Shown piece after piece: positions 1 through 10,823 of a DNA stretch of 64,000 nt; position 1 is the first letter of the stretch; the number at the start of each line of letters is the position of its first letter. A model generated the notes under the pieces. It was not told the DNA's origin. It did no database searches and was given only the letters and a program-made list of their open reading frames with translations. The DNA is from Pantoea alfalfae. Its GTDB lineage: Bacteria; Pseudomonadota; Gammaproteobacteria; Enterobacterales; Enterobacteriaceae. The DNA lies in contig NZ_CP082292.1 of the NCBI RefSeq assembly GCF_019880205.1, positions 496,001 through 560,000 on the forward strand, given 5' to 3'. The translations under genes and the position numbers were made by a program.

Positions 1-522
1 CGCGGTATAGAGCGCGATGGTGCCACCAAAAATCAGCAGGCCGGTGTCATAAGGAATGCCAGCGGCGGTTTCGAGCAGCCGCGCACCGCCAATAAACTGC
101 ACCGTCATGGCACCGATAAAGGCAATCAGCAGACTCAGACTCGCCAGCCAGATCAGCAGCGGGCTTTGATAGCGGGCATAGAGCATATCATTCAGCGTCA
201 CCGCATTGTGCTTACGTGCCAGAATGGCAAACTTTTTCCCCAGCACACCCAGCGATAGCCAGACGGCGGGCACCTGCACCATTGCCAGCAATACCCAGCC
301 CAGTCCATATTTGTAGGCGGCACCGGGACCCCCAATAAATGAGCTGGCGCTGATATAGGTGGTAGTGAGCGTCATCGCCAGCACAAACCCGCCCATGGAG
401 CGGCTGCCAAGGAAGTATTCAGTGAGGAAGCTGCCTTCGCGCTTTTTACGGACGGCAAACACCGATAGCGCGGCAATCAACACCAGATAAATCAGTAACG
501 GCAGGATAATTTCACTGTTCAC
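1..522 (-). CDS. panF: Sodium/pantothenate symporter PanF (N-terminal part, cut by window edge)
   Basis: Inner-membrane Na+-coupled pantothenate importer of the sodium:solute symporter family, which supplies the precursor of coenzyme A. Only about the first 174 codons are present, of roughly 480 in the family; the rest lies beyond base 1. The visible part carries several hydrophobic membrane segments and the conserved stretch SRSMGGFVLAMT followed by TYISASSFIGGPGAAY, as in E. coli PanF. The chosen start is GTG at 522, because a GGAG ribosome site lies about 8 nt upstream and the reading frame begins MNSEIILPLL. This start overlaps the last 11 bp of yhdT, which points to translational coupling. 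It sits last in the yhdT-panF pair downstream of accC, as in E. coli. Confidence 0.93.
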   Translation of the reverse strand, partial: MNSEIILPLLIYLVLIAALSVFAVRKKREGSFLTEYFLGSRSMGGFVLAMTLTTTYISASSFIGGPGAAYKYGLGWVLLAMVQVPAVWLSLGVLGKKFAILARKHNAVTLNDMLYARYQSPLLIWLASLSLLIAFIGAMTVQFIGGARLLETAAGIPYDTGLLIFGGTIALYTA

Positions 523-754
523 TTTGATCCTCCAGCGGCATGTCGCGGAAAATCACCCGCACCATCATCCAGCACAGAAAAATGAACAACAGGGGAGCAA
601 ACAGGCAGGAGAGTTCAAACCAGCGCGGCAGGCCGGTAACACCGATTTCACTGCCACCCAGCCAGGCAGAGAGCCCCCAGGCAGCGAGCCAGAGCAGTGT
701 GAGGTAAAGCGACCAGCGCGCCTCTTTATGTGCCTGTATAAAACGAGCATCCAT
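512..754 (-). CDS. yhdT: Small inner-membrane protein YhdT (DUF997)
   Basis: An 80-residue protein of unknown function, the same length as E. coli YhdT. It has two strongly hydrophobic segments (about residues 14-34 and 46-70) and a charged N-terminus, so it is probably a two-pass inner-membrane protein. It always lies next to panF in enterobacteria, here overlapping its start by 11 bp, so the two are probably made from one message. A role in helping PanF is a guess from this pairing. The accBC terminator lies between accC and this gene, so it probably has its own promoter within the short accC-yhdT gap or depends on read-through. Confidence 0.88.
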   Translation of the reverse strand: MDARFIQAHKEARWSLYLTLLWLAAWGLSAWLGGSEIGVTGLPRWFELSCLFAPLLFIFLCWMMVRVIFRDMPLEDQSEQ

Positions 755-780
755 GATTCAACCTTAACGCCAGCGGCAAA

Positions 781-804
781 AGAAAAAGGCCGGATTAACC
801 GGCC
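781..804 (-). terminator. Rho-independent terminator of the aroQ-accB-accC operon
   Basis: On the minus strand, a perfect 6-bp GC-rich stem (GGCCGG/CCGGCC, 788-793 with 799-804) with a 5-nt loop is followed by a run of five T. It starts 22 bp after the accC stop codon and points the right way for the aroQ-accBC message. Confidence 0.85.
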
Positions 805-826
805 TCAGACTGACTCAGCGTTGCGA

Positions 827-2176
827 TTATTTCTCGTGCAAGCCGAGTTTTTTCTCCAGATAGTGGATATTGGTTCCACCGTGCTGGAAGTTTTCGTCGG
901 ACATGATTTTCATCTGCAGTTCAACGTTGGTTTTGATACCGTCGATGATCAGTTCCGCCAGCGCATTTTTCATGCGAGCGATAGCCACGTCACGCGTTTC
1001 GCCATAGGTGATCAGCTTGCCGATCATGGAGTCGTAATAAGGCGGTACGGTGTAGCCTGAGTAAATATGCGACTCCCAGCGCACGCCAAAACCGCCTGGC
1101 GCGTGGAAGCGGGTGATTTTACCCGGGCTTGGCAGGAAGGTCACTGGATCTTCGGCGTTGATACGGCACTCGACCGCATGTCCGCGAATGATCACATCTT
1201 CCTGTTTAATTGACAGTGGCTGACCGGCAGCAATACGCAGTTGCTCTTTGATCAGGTCCACACCGGTGATCATCTCGGTTACCGGATGTTCTACCTGAAT
1301 ACGGGTGTTCATCTCAATGAAGTAGAACTCACCGTTTTCGTACAGGAACTCAAAGGTACCTGCGCCGCGATAGCCAATCTCAATACAGGCCTGGGAACAG
1401 CGGTTGCCGATAAAGCGACGCTGTTCTTCTGTGATGCCTGGGCCTGGCGCTTCTTCGACAACTTTCTGATGACGACGCTGCATGGAGCAGTCACGTTCGC
1501 CCAGATAGATCGCGTTGCCCTGACCGTCAGCCAGTACCTGAATCTCGATGTGGCGCGGGTTCTCCAGATACTTCTCCATGTAAACCATGTCGTTGTTGAA
1601 AGCCGCTTTGGCTTCCGCTTTCGTCATATTGATGGATTCTTCCAGATCTTTGTCGCCGCGCACTACGCGCATACCACGACCGCCGCCGCCGCCAGACGCT
1701 TTGATGATGACCGGATAACCGATGCGCTTGGCAAAGGCACGGTTTTTTTCCATATCATCCGTCAGCGAACCGTCAGAACCGGGTACGGTCGGGACGCCGG
1801 CTTTCTTCATCGCATTGATTGCAGAAACTTTGTCACCCATCAGGCGAATGGTGTCTGCTTTCGGGCCGATAAAGATAAAGCCGGAGCGCTCAACCTGCTC
1901 AGCAAAATCGGCATTCTCAGAGAGGAAGCCGTAGCCGGGGTGAATCGCCACCGCGCCGGTGATCTCTGCTGCAGAGATCAGCGCCGGGATGTTGAGGTAA
2001 CTTTTGACTGACTGCGCCGGGCCGATGCAGACGGTTTCGTCTGCCAGCAGCACGTGCTTCAGGTCACGATCCGCGCTTGAGTGTACCGCAACAGTCTTGA
2101 TGCCCAGTTCTTTACAGGCACGCAGAATGCGCAGTGCGATCTCACCACGGTTAGCAATAACAATTTTATCCAGCAT
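827..2176 (-). CDS. accC: Biotin carboxylase subunit of acetyl-CoA carboxylase
   Basis: ATP-dependent carboxylation of the biotin carried on AccB, the first half-reaction of malonyl-CoA synthesis for fatty acids; cytosolic. At 449 residues it has the length of E. coli AccC. It shows an N-terminal Rossmann-like domain, then the ATP-grasp domain with Lys159 and the glycine-rich loop GGGGG (162-166). Catalytic residues Glu276, Glu288, Asn290 and Arg292 lie at the E. coli positions, and the C-terminal biotin carboxylase domain follows. It is 11 bp downstream of accB in the same operon, so the two subunits are made together. Nothing unusual is seen. Confidence 0.99.
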   Translation of the reverse strand: MLDKIVIANRGEIALRILRACKELGIKTVAVHSSADRDLKHVLLADETVCIGPAQSVKSYLNIPALISAAEITGAVAIHPGYGFLSENADFAEQVERSGFIFIGPKADTIRLMGDKVSAINAMKKAGVPTVPGSDGSLTDDMEKNRAFAKRIGYPVIIKASGGGGGRGMRVVRGDKDLEESINMTKAEAKAAFNNDMVYMEKYLENPRHIEIQVLADGQGNAIYLGERDCSMQRRHQKVVEEAPGPGITEEQRRFIGNRCSQACIEIGYRGAGTFEFLYENGEFYFIEMNTRIQVEHPVTEMITGVDLIKEQLRIAAGQPLSIKQEDVIIRGHAVECRINAEDPVTFLPSPGKITRFHAPGGFGVRWESHIYSGYTVPPYYDSMIGKLITYGETRDVAIARMKNALAELIIDGIKTNVELQMKIMSDENFQHGGTNIHYLEKKLGLHEK

Positions 2177-2187
2177 GATCTGCCCCG

Positions 2188-2649
2188 TTACTCGATGATA
2201 ACCAGTGGCTCGTCAAATTCGACCGGCTGACCGCTTTCAACCAGGATAGCTTTCACCACGCCTGATTTGTCAGCTTCGATCTGGTTCATCATTTTCATAG
2301 CTTCGACGATGCACAGGGTATCGCCGGCATTGACTTTCTGGCCAACTTCCACAAAGGCTTTCGCATCCGGGCTCGGCGTACGGTAGAAGGTACCTACCAT
2401 TGGTGAACGCACGATGTGACCGCTGATTTCAGCCGGTGCCGCTTCGGCAACGGCTGCAACAGGGGCAACGGCTGTCGCCAGAGCAGGCTGTTGAACCGGC
2501 GCAGCATAAGCCTGCTGCATCATCGGGTAACCCACGTTTGCAGGTGCACGACTGATGCGAACGGACTCTTCACCTTCAGAGATTTCCAGCTCAGAAATGC
2601 CAGACTCTTCAACCAGTTCGATCAGTTTTTTAATTTTACGAATATCCAT
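2188..2649 (-). CDS. accB: Biotin carboxyl carrier protein of acetyl-CoA carboxylase
   Basis: Carries the biotin that is carboxylated by AccC and decarboxylated by the AccAD transferase. The protein has 153 residues. The N-terminal segment (1-35) is followed by an Ala/Pro-rich flexible linker (about 36-75) and the biotinyl domain. The biotinylation motif EAMKM has its target lysine at 119, 34 residues from the C-terminus exactly as in E. coli BCCP (Lys122). The domain also shows the characteristic thumb region. It lies 25 bp after aroQ and 11 bp before accC. In E. coli accB represses its own operon through its N-terminus; whether that happens here cannot be read from the sequence. Confidence 0.98.
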   Translation of the reverse strand: MDIRKIKKLIELVEESGISELEISEGEESVRISRAPANVGYPMMQQAYAAPVQQPALATAVAPVAAVAEAAPAEISGHIVRSPMVGTFYRTPSPDAKAFVEVGQKVNAGDTLCIVEAMKMMNQIEADKSGVVKAILVESGQPVEFDEPLVIIE

Positions 2650-2674
2650 GAGTGGGGTTCCGTACTCAGTTTGA

Positions 2675-3127
2675 TTAATTAGTTTGAGACAGGCGTTTTA
2701 CTGCCGTTTGTAAAGCCCATGTGTAGCCGTCAGCGCCAAGCCCACAGATCACGCCAGCAGAAACATCAGAAAGATAGGAGTGATGACGGAAGGGCTCGCG
2801 GGCATGCACATTGGAGAGATGAACCTCGATAAACGGTATTTCTACCGCCAGCAGGGCATCACGCAGTGCGACACTGGTATGGGTAAACGCGGCAGGATTA
2901 ATGATGATGTAATCCACATTGCCTTTGGCCTCATGAATGCGATCAATCAGCTGAAATTCAGCATTGGTTTGCAGGTGGCTCAACTCCACATTCAACTGGT
3001 CTGCCTGACGCGTCAAATCGTCAACGATCTGACTCAGCGTGGTATGACCATACTTCTCAGGTTCACGTGTTCCCAACAGATTCAGGTTGGGCCCGTTTAA
3101 AAGCAGAATATGTAATTTATGCGCCAT
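2675..3127 (-). CDS. aroQ: Type II 3-dehydroquinate dehydratase
   Basis: Converts 3-dehydroquinate to 3-dehydroshikimate, the third step of the shikimate pathway; a cytosolic dodecamer in its family. The ATG at 3127 gives 150 residues starting [16 protein letters not shown], the usual family start. A longer frame opens at 3193, but its extra 22 residues are not conserved and a GGGAG site precedes the ATG at 3127. Visible motifs are the [13 protein letters not shown] loop, the lid region with catalytic Tyr, IINPAAFTH, and [16 protein letters not shown] with the catalytic His. It heads the aroQ-accB-accC operon, which links aromatic and fatty acid synthesis only by position. Confidence 0.97.
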   Translation of the reverse strand: MAHKLHILLLNGPNLNLLGTREPEKYGHTTLSQIVDDLTRQADQLNVELSHLQTNAEFQLIDRIHEAKGNVDYIIINPAAFTHTSVALRDALLAVEIPFIEVHLSNVHAREPFRHHSYLSDVSAGVICGLGADGYTWALQTAVKRLSQTN

Positions 3128-3297
3128 CGTGCTGCCATCTCCCGCAATCATTGAGGCATCGCGTAAAATACCTTGCGAATCTTCATTTGTCACCTTTCAG
3201 GCTGAAAAAGAAGACCCGACGAGCAATAAAGCCGGGCATTATATCCGTTTCGTGTCATTTCGCAGCAAAATACTGGTCTTATCTGCGAAGATGATCG

Positions 3298-3323
3298 GAT
3301 GTGGCCTGCGGGCCACATCTTTT
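3298..3323. terminator. 9-bp stem-loop between msrQ and aroQ, weak terminator candidate
   Basis: GATGTGGCC (3298-3306) pairs perfectly with GGCCACATC (3311-3319) around the loop TGCG. A run of four T follows on the plus strand, but the genes on both sides are on the minus strand. On the minus strand it would end the msrPQ message without a U tract, so its terminator role is uncertain. Confidence 0.35.
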
Positions 3324-3359
3324 ATCAGAAAACAGCAGAGGAAAACAACGGGTGAAGTG

Positions 3360-3965
3360 CTAGCGGGGCCACCATTTGAGAAATTTTTTGTAACGCCAGG
3401 CTAACAGCAGTGCAGCAATGAGGGCATAGATAAGTGGCTGTGGGGACACGGTTTTCACCGACCAGATATAGTGAATCGGCACCAGAATCGCCACAAGATA
3501 GACCGCATTGTGCAGGGTTTGCCAGCGTTTACCAAGCCTGCGCTGAGCGCGCTGAAACGACGTTACCGCCAGGGCCAGTAATAGCAGCCAGCTGATAATT
3601 CCCAGCGTCAGATAGGGCCGGGAGATGAGTTCGCTGCCCAGCAGACGCAGATTATCCACGCCCAATTCCAGCAGGTAGTAGCTCAGCAGGTGGAGTGAGG
3701 CCCAGACAAACGTCCAGACGCCGAGGAGGCGCCGGGTGCGGATTAACAGCGGCTGCCTGCCGTAGCGTGCCAGGGGTGAAACCAGCAGCGTACCCAGCAG
3801 CAGCTTCAGCGCCATGTGGCCGGTAAAATGCTGAATATCTTTTGCCGGGTCCGCACTCAGCCCACCCTGCATCGCGGCAAGCACCAGATAGACCAGCGGC
3901 AACAGGGCTGCCAGATGCAGGATCACCTTGAGCCACATGATCTGTTTTATCGACAGGCGGACCAC
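3360..3965 (-). CDS. msrQ: Heme-binding membrane subunit MsrQ of the periplasmic methionine sulfoxide reductase
   Basis: Inner-membrane b-type cytochrome (YedZ family, ferric-reductase-like fold) that passes electrons from the quinone pool or flavin to MsrP. The protein has 201 residues, slightly shorter than E. coli MsrQ at the C-terminus. About six hydrophobic segments are visible, and the likely heme-ligand histidines sit in motifs such as [26 protein letters not shown] and PIHYIW. The start is a GTG at 3965 that directly abuts the msrP stop codon, so translation is probably coupled. The E. coli pair lies elsewhere on the chromosome; here it occupies the space between aroQ and csrD. Confidence 0.95.
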   Translation of the reverse strand: MVRLSIKQIMWLKVILHLAALLPLVYLVLAAMQGGLSADPAKDIQHFTGHMALKLLLGTLLVSPLARYGRQPLLIRTRRLLGVWTFVWASLHLLSYYLLELGVDNLRLLGSELISRPYLTLGIISWLLLLALAVTSFQRAQRRLGKRWQTLHNAVYLVAILVPIHYIWSVKTVSPQPLIYALIAALLLAWRYKKFLKWWPR

Positions 3966-4970
3966 TTAGTAATTCTCCCGTAAATCCATGCCGCGGTAGA
4001 GCGACGCCACCTGTTCGGCATAGCCATTAAACAGCAGCGTTGGCTGACGTTCGACCTTCAGACTGCCGCCCGGGCCAATAAACCGCTCTGTCGCCTGTGA
4101 CCAGCGTGGATGATTGACATGGGGATTCACATTGGCATAAAAACCATACTCGTCGGCGGCAATCTGGTTCCAGGTGGTCGGCGGCTGTTTGTCGGTCAGC
4201 GTAATTTTGACGATCGACTTAATGCCTTTAAAGCCATATTTCCACGGCACCGCCAGACGAATCGGCGCGCCATTCTGCGGCGGCAGCGCTTTGCCATAGA
4301 CGCCAGTGGTCAGTATTGTCAGCGGATGCATCGCTTCATCCAGACGCAAACCTTCGACATAGGGATAATTGAGGCCACCGCCAATAAAGCGATCTTTCTG
4401 GCCCGGCATCTGCTCAGGATCGTAGAGCGTCTGAAAGGCAACAAAGCGCGCTTTGCTGGTGGGTTCCGCCAGCGAGAGAAGTTTATTCAGCTCAAAGCCT
4501 ACCCAGGGCACCACCATCGACCAGGCCTCTACGCAGCGCATGCGATAGATTCGCTGCTCCATAGCAAAGCGTTTGAAGATGTCATCCATATCAAGGGTTA
4601 GGGGTTTCGCCACTTCGCCATCAATGGTCAGTTTCCAGGGCTCTGTTTTCAGTGTTCCGGCATTGGCAGCCGGATCGGCCTTATCCAGCCCGAACTCATA
4701 GAAATTGTTGTAGCCGGAAACTTTATCCGCAGGCGTCAGCGTCAGATCGGCCTGATATTGCGCCGGTTTGGTGAAGTCGAGCGGTCGGCCTGCTGGAGCA
4801 GGTGGGCGATCGTTGCCTTTGAACCAGCTGAGAATATCGGCATTAGCCACGCCCGGCATACCCATCGCCGCAGCGCTTAGTCCCAGCGTTTTCAGCACCT
4901 GGCGGCGCTTCATATTAAATATGCTTTCCGGCGTTACGTCGGCTTCGGTCAGACAGGGTATGCGTTTCAT
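3966..4970 (-). CDS. msrP: Molybdopterin-containing methionine sulfoxide reductase catalytic subunit MsrP
   Basis: Periplasmic enzyme that repairs methionine sulfoxide in oxidised envelope proteins, using Mo-molybdopterin. At 334 residues it equals E. coli MsrP (YedY). The N-terminus carries a twin-arginine export signal, KRRQVLK at 21-27, followed by a hydrophobic stretch and an Ala-x-Ala type cleavage region near VANA (41-44). Cys146 in YRMRCVEAW is the known Mo ligand position. The C-terminal part has the sulfite-oxidase-like fold motifs. It is first in the msrP-msrQ operon, which is transcribed away from csrD. Confidence 0.97.
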   Translation of the reverse strand: MKRIPCLTEADVTPESIFNMKRRQVLKTLGLSAAAMGMPGVANADILSWFKGNDRPPAPAGRPLDFTKPAQYQADLTLTPADKVSGYNNFYEFGLDKADPAANAGTLKTEPWKLTIDGEVAKPLTLDMDDIFKRFAMEQRIYRMRCVEAWSMVVPWVGFELNKLLSLAEPTSKARFVAFQTLYDPEQMPGQKDRFIGGGLNYPYVEGLRLDEAMHPLTILTTGVYGKALPPQNGAPIRLAVPWKYGFKGIKSIVKITLTDKQPPTTWNQIAADEYGFYANVNPHVNHPRWSQATERFIGPGGSLKVERQPTLLFNGYAEQVASLYRGMDLRENY

Positions 4971-5254
4971 GGGGCTTCTCCAGACAGGATGTCATCAACC
5001 AGCATGATGACTATCGCTGATATCAGCCAGTTTCGCCCTGAAAATGTGAAATTTCCTGGCTGGCCTGTGCGATGAGAATGCGCTGAAAAGTGTCGGGATC
5101 AACGTCAGCAATCCTATCCCGACGATATACTTCGGCTTCATGCGACTCGGCGCTGTCGGCAGCGGCAAATTATGCTATTTTGCTCGCGTTTTCGTCAGGC
5201 TGACGGTACAAGGTGGGGTGATCCGGTTATCACCGCAGCAATACAGGCACAGGG

Positions 5255-7204
5255 ATGCGATTAACCACAAAATTATCTGCGTTTATTACCTTTTTAAGCC
5301 TGCTGGCGATGTCATTGATGCTGGCAGGCTGCGCATTCAGTGTTTTCTGGTTCAGTCATCAGCGGGTTGAACATCGGGCGCAGGTGCTGGCGACCGAGGT
5401 CGATCAGGCGATGTTCTCCGAGACGCCAGAACAGCTTCATAACTGGCTTACGCGCATGATGCCAATAATGAATGCCGAGCAGATTTCCCTTCATAACGGC
5501 AGGCAGACTTTCCTCACACTCTCCCGACACGAAAACCAGATGCTGGAAGACGAACCCAATCGTTTTATCCAGGTCGATGTGCCTTTGATGCACCAGACCG
5601 GCTTACAGCTGCGGGTTGTGACCCTTGATCCTGCCAAAACCTGGCTGCGCTCCATCACCGGCACCTCTACGCTGGGCATTCTGTTTACGGTCATGCTGGT
5701 GATGAGTCTGCTACTGCTGATGATGCATCGCTGGCTTAGTCGTCAATGGCGCGGCATGGAGCATCTTGAAGGACGGGCACAGGCGATTATCAACGGCGAA
5801 CGTGGGGTTGTGCCGAAACGGGATGTGGATGAGTGGCCACCCAGGGCGAGTCGCGCGATGGATATACTGCTGGCGGATCTACAGGAAGCGGGCGAACAGC
5901 GCCTGCGTATCGACACGCTGATCCGCACCTTTGCCGCGCAGGATGGACGCACTGGCCTTAACAACCGACTGTTCTTTGATAACCAGCTCGCGACCCTTCT
6001 GGAAGATCAGGAAGCTGTCGGCACCCATGGTGTGGTGATGATGGTGCGCCTGCCCGATCTGGACGCGCTGAAAGATTCACTGGAGCCAGCGCTGGTTGAG
6101 GAGTACCTGTTCAATTTCGTCAACATGCTCTCTACCTTTGTGCTGCGCTATCCCGGCGCTTTGCTGGCACGCTATTTTCGCAGTGATTTTGCCGTATTAC
6201 TGCCGCATCGCAGTCTTAAAGAGGCAAACAGTATTGCCGATCAGCTGATCAATGCTGTTGATTCTTTGCCACCGATGCGCCTGGTCAATCGCGATGATCT
6301 GATCCACATCGGAATCACCGCCTGGCACAGCGGGCAGACCGTCCTGCAGGTGATAGAAAATGCCGAAATGGCCACGCGACGTGCAGCACTGCTGGGTGGT
6401 AATAACTGGATTAATGGTGAAGGAAACCCTCAGGACGCCGGGCGGGGCAGCGTGCGCTGGCGAACCCTGCTGGAGAATACGTTAAGCCGCGGTGGTCCGC
6501 GGCTGTACCATAAACCCACCGTTAATATCGAAGGCAAAGTACAGCATCGGGTCATGCTGACCCGTATCTTTGACGGCGATAAAGAGGTGCTGGCCGCTGA
6601 ATATATGCCGCTGGTACAGCAGCTCGGTATGGCTGATGGCTGGGATCGTCAGCTGGTCACGCGCATCGCGGCACTCTCTGAACTGTGGCCGGAAGAGACG
6701 CTGGTGATGCCGGTGACGATGACCTCGCTCCTGCAACGTTCATTTGTCCTCTGGCTACAGAATATGCTGCTGCAGTGCCCCAAATCACAAAGAAAACGAT
6801 TTTTATTTGAACTTGCCGAGGCAGATGTCTGTCAACACATCGACCATTTAACACCAGTATTCCGTGCACTTAAGGCTTTTGGCTGCCGTGTAGCGGTGAA
6901 TCAGGCGGGTTTAACCGTCGTCAGCAGTGCCTATATACGACAGCTGCCGCTGGAACTGATCAAGCTTGATGCAGGTCTGGTGCGCAACATTGAACGACGG
7001 ACCGCCAATCAGCTGTTTGTACAGAGTCTGCTGGAGGTCTGTAAGTCCACGGGTATTCAGGTGTTTGCCACCGGTGTCCGCACCAAAGCGGAGTGGCAGA
7101 CATTAGTGGCGCTGGGTGTGGCAGGCGGGCAGGGCGACTTTTTTGCCCCTTCGCTTCCGGTTAACAGTAACGTGAAGAAGTATTCCCAACGTTACCGTAT
7201 TTAA
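5255..7204 (+). CDS. csrD: RNase E specificity factor CsrD (degenerate GGDEF/EAL protein)
   Basis: In E. coli CsrD targets the small RNAs CsrB and CsrC to RNase E, so raising free CsrA. The protein has 649 residues. Membrane segments lie at about 6-33 and 135-157 with a periplasmic loop between them, followed by a HAMP-like linker. The GGDEF-like domain has RSDF (309-312) in place of the catalytic motif. The EAL-like domain starts near 405 and has EYM (449-451) in place of EAL. Loss of both signatures fits a protein that neither makes nor breaks c-di-GMP. The C-terminal VKKYSQRY tail is typical of CsrD. It lies upstream of mreB, as in E. coli, with a 311-bp gap. Confidence 0.96.
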   Translation: MRLTTKLSAFITFLSLLAMSLMLAGCAFSVFWFSHQRVEHRAQVLATEVDQAMFSETPEQLHNWLTRMMPIMNAEQISLHNGRQTFLTLSRHENQMLEDEPNRFIQVDVPLMHQTGLQLRVVTLDPAKTWLRSITGTSTLGILFTVMLVMSLLLLMMHRWLSRQWRGMEHLEGRAQAIINGERGVVPKRDVDEWPPRASRAMDILLADLQEAGEQRLRIDTLIRTFAAQDGRTGLNNRLFFDNQLATLLEDQEAVGTHGVVMMVRLPDLDALKDSLEPALVEEYLFNFVNMLSTFVLRYPGALLARYFRSDFAVLLPHRSLKEANSIADQLINAVDSLPPMRLVNRDDLIHIGITAWHSGQTVLQVIENAEMATRRAALLGGNNWINGEGNPQDAGRGSVRWRTLLENTLSRGGPRLYHKPTVNIEGKVQHRVMLTRIFDGDKEVLAAEYMPLVQQLGMADGWDRQLVTRIAALSELWPEETLVMPVTMTSLLQRSFVLWLQNMLLQCPKSQRKRFLFELAEADVCQHIDHLTPVFRALKAFGCRVAVNQAGLTVVSSAYIRQLPLELIKLDAGLVRNIERRTANQLFVQSLLEVCKSTGIQVFATGVRTKAEWQTLVALGVAGGQGDFFAPSLPVNSNVKKYSQRYRI

Positions 7205-8559
<1,355 letters not shown>

Positions 8560-8707
8560 TTGCCTCAACCGGCTGAGAACGCAATGATCATGCGAGGGAG
8601 TGACATGTGAACCGGCGAAATGTGTGCCGGTACAGTGCGTTCAGCCCAGGGAAGCACGGTGTTTGGCCGTCGCTTCCTCTCCTGTTGTCGAGGATCACGC
8701 AGATTAT

Positions 8708-9736
8708 ATGAAGCCGATTTTTAGCAGGGGACCTTCCCTGCAGTTGCGTCTTTTCCTGGCGGTCATCGTGGCAATTGCCATTATTGTTGCCGACAGCCGT
8801 GTGAGCTCTTTCACCCAAATACGCAACTATCTGGATACGTCGGTCAGTCCGTTTTACTTCCTGGCTAATGGGCCACGTCAGCTGCTGGATGGCGTGTCAG
8901 AGTCGCTGGCGTCGCGTCAGCAGCTGGAGCAGGAAAACAAAGCGTTACGTCGTGAGCTCTTCCTGAAAAACAGTAACCTGCTAATGCTGGGGCAATATAA
9001 GCAGGAAAACGCACGCCTGCGTGAACTGCTGGGTTCACCGCTGCGTCAGGATGAGCAAAAGATGGTGACGCAGGTAATCTCTACCGGCACCGATCCTTAC
9101 ACCGACCAGGTGGTGATCGACAAAGGCAGCGTTAACGGTGTCTATGAAGGTCAACCGGTCATCAGTGATAAAGGCGTGGTCGGTCAGGTTATCGCCGTCG
9201 GACAGCTCACCAGCCGTGTTCTGCTGATCTGCGATGCGTCACATGCGCTGCCTATTCAGGTGTTGCGTAATGACATTCGTGTGATTGCCGCGGGTAACGG
9301 CTGTACTGAAGATCTCCAGCTTGAGCATCTGCCGGGTAATACGGACATTCGGGTCGGCGATGTGCTGGTGACGTCAGGTATCGGTGGTCGTTTCCCTGAG
9401 GGGTATCCGGTGGGCGTGGTCTCCTCAGTGAAAGTGGATACGCAGCGCGCTTATACGGTGATTCAGGCGCATCCGACCGCGGGTCTGCAGCGTCTGCGTT
9501 ATCTGCTGCTGCTGTGGGGCGCGGATCGTAATGGCGATATGCCGCTGCCGCAGGATGAAGTTCATCGCGTTGCGAATGAGCGTCTGATGCAGATGATGCC
9601 GCAGGTCTTACCGCCTGCGGGTGAAATGGGCCCGCCTGCGCCTGCCGCACAGATGGGGCCGCCTGCTCCATCAACAGGCAGCAGTGGCAGTAGCGGACAG
9701 AACAACTCCTCGCGTTCACGCGGGGGGCAGCCTTGA
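8708..9736 (+). CDS. mreC: Cell-shape protein MreC
   Basis: Bitopic inner-membrane scaffold of the elongasome, which binds PBP2 in the periplasm. The ATG at 8708 gives 342 residues starting [12 protein letters not shown], the conserved enterobacterial start; an open frame 36 codons longer is not conserved. A membrane segment lies at about 14-32, a coiled coil at about 65-110 (the [13 protein letters not shown] region), then the beta-barrel MreC core. The C-terminal 45 or so residues are a low-complexity Pro/Gly/Ser tail with two MGPPAP repeats, which differs from the E. coli tail. The stop codon overlaps the mreD start. Confidence 0.98.
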   Translation: MKPIFSRGPSLQLRLFLAVIVAIAIIVADSRVSSFTQIRNYLDTSVSPFYFLANGPRQLLDGVSESLASRQQLEQENKALRRELFLKNSNLLMLGQYKQENARLRELLGSPLRQDEQKMVTQVISTGTDPYTDQVVIDKGSVNGVYEGQPVISDKGVVGQVIAVGQLTSRVLLICDASHALPIQVLRNDIRVIAAGNGCTEDLQLEHLPGNTDIRVGDVLVTSGIGGRFPEGYPVGVVSSVKVDTQRAYTVIQAHPTAGLQRLRYLLLLWGADRNGDMPLPQDEVHRVANERLMQMMPQVLPPAGEMGPPAPAAQMGPPAPSTGSSGSSGQNNSSRSRGGQP

Positions 9737-10221
9737 GTCGATATCGCAGCCAGGGACGTTGGGTCATCTGGCTCTCTTTCCTGGTCGCGTTAGTTCTGCA
9801 GATCATGCCATGGCCGGATGAAATTTATATGTTCCGGCCTTCGTGGCTGCTGCTCATCCTTATCTACTGGGTTCTTGCACTGCCGCATCGGGTCAACGTC
9901 GGCAGCGGATTTATGCTGGGTGCCATCATGGATCTGATTGCCGGGTCCACGCTTGGCGTACGTGCGCTGGCGCTCAGTATCATCGCCTACCTGATAGCCT
10001 TTAAGTTCCAGTTATTCCGCAACTTAGCGTTGTGGCAGCAAGCGTTAATGGTTATGGTGCTGTCTCTGGCGATGGATGTGATTGTCTTCTGGGCAGAATT
10101 CCTGGTAATCAACGTTTCATTCCGACCTGAAATTTTCTGGAGCAGTGTCGTCGACGGTATTCTCTGGCCCTGGCTATTCTTACTTATGAGAAAAATTCGT
10201 CGTCAGTTCGCTGTTCAATAA
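9733..10221 (+). CDS. mreD: Cell-shape protein MreD
   Basis: Inner-membrane partner of MreC and the RodA-PBP2 synthase. It has 162 residues with about five or six membrane segments, aligning throughout with E. coli MreD from [15 protein letters not shown] to the RQFAVQ end. The start is an unusual TTG at 9733 whose last two bases begin the mreC TGA stop (TTGA overlap). This suggests that MreD is made mainly by ribosomes that have just finished MreC. Confidence 0.97.
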   Translation: MSRYRSQGRWVIWLSFLVALVLQIMPWPDEIYMFRPSWLLLILIYWVLALPHRVNVGSGFMLGAIMDLIAGSTLGVRALALSIIAYLIAFKFQLFRNLALWQQALMVMVLSLAMDVIVFWAEFLVINVSFRPEIFWSSVVDGILWPWLFLLMRKIRRQFAVQ

Positions 10222-10229
10222 GGAAATTT

Positions 10230-10823
10230 ATGGTAACCCTCTATCTTGCTTCCGGTTCACCGCGTCGTCGTGAGCTGTTAACTCAACTTGGCCTGACATT
10301 CGAGCGCATTGTGACTGACGTTGAAGAACAGCGTCAGCCGAATGAAGCGGCGGAGAGTTATGTCCGCCGTCTGGCCAATGACAAAGCGCAGGCGGGTGTA
10401 AAACTGGCCGCGCAGGATCTGCCGGTGCTGGGCGCGGATACGATTGTCGTGCTGAATGGTGACGTGCTGGAAAAACCGCGCGATGCCGCCGATGCCCACG
10501 CGATGCTGCGTAGACTCTCCGGTCATACGCATCAGGTCATGACGGCAGTGGCGCTGGCCGACAGCCAGCAGGCGCTGGATTGCATCGTGACGACTGATGT
10601 GACATTCCGCACCTTAACGGAGAGCGACATCGACGACTATATCGCTACCGGTGAGCCGATGGATAAAGCGGGTGCATACGGCATTCAGGGCAGGGGAGGA
10701 AACTTTGTCCGCAAAATTAACGGAAGTTACCATGCAGTGGTCGGATTACCGTTGGTTGAGACAGCGGAGTTGCTCAGCCATTTTCACTCACTGCGTGCCG
10801 TAAGGGGTCAACATGACGGCTGA
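10230..10823 (+). CDS. yhdE: Maf-family dTTP/UTP pyrophosphatase YhdE
   Basis: House-cleaning nucleotide pyrophosphatase that hydrolyses dTTP, UTP and modified pyrimidine nucleotides. At 197 residues it equals E. coli YhdE. The N-terminal signature [13 protein letters not shown], the GADTIVV segment with its catalytic Asp, the EKPRD motif and [10 protein letters not shown] are intact. It lies 8 bp after mreD and overlaps rng by 11 bp, so it is part of the mre-yhdE-rng transcription string. Overexpression of Maf proteins blocks septation in some bacteria, which fits the neighbourhood but is not proof of a division role. Confidence 0.97.
   Translation: MVTLYLASGSPRRRELLTQLGLTFERIVTDVEEQRQPNEAAESYVRRLANDKAQAGVKLAAQDLPVLGADTIVVLNGDVLEKPRDAADAHAMLRRLSGHTHQVMTAVALADSQQALDCIVTTDVTFRTLTESDIDDYIATGEPMDKAGAYGIQGRGGNFVRKINGSYHAVVGLPLVETAELLSHFHSLRAVRGQHDG

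Noticed and set aside
1241..2011. Plus-strand open frame of 256 codons antisense to accC
   Set aside because: Fully inside accC, no ribosome site, no recognisable domain; a shadow of codon bias in a well-conserved gene.
5255..7204. Active diguanylate cyclase/phosphodiesterase
   Set aside because: GGDEF and EAL signatures are RSDF and EYM, and the protein aligns throughout with CsrD.
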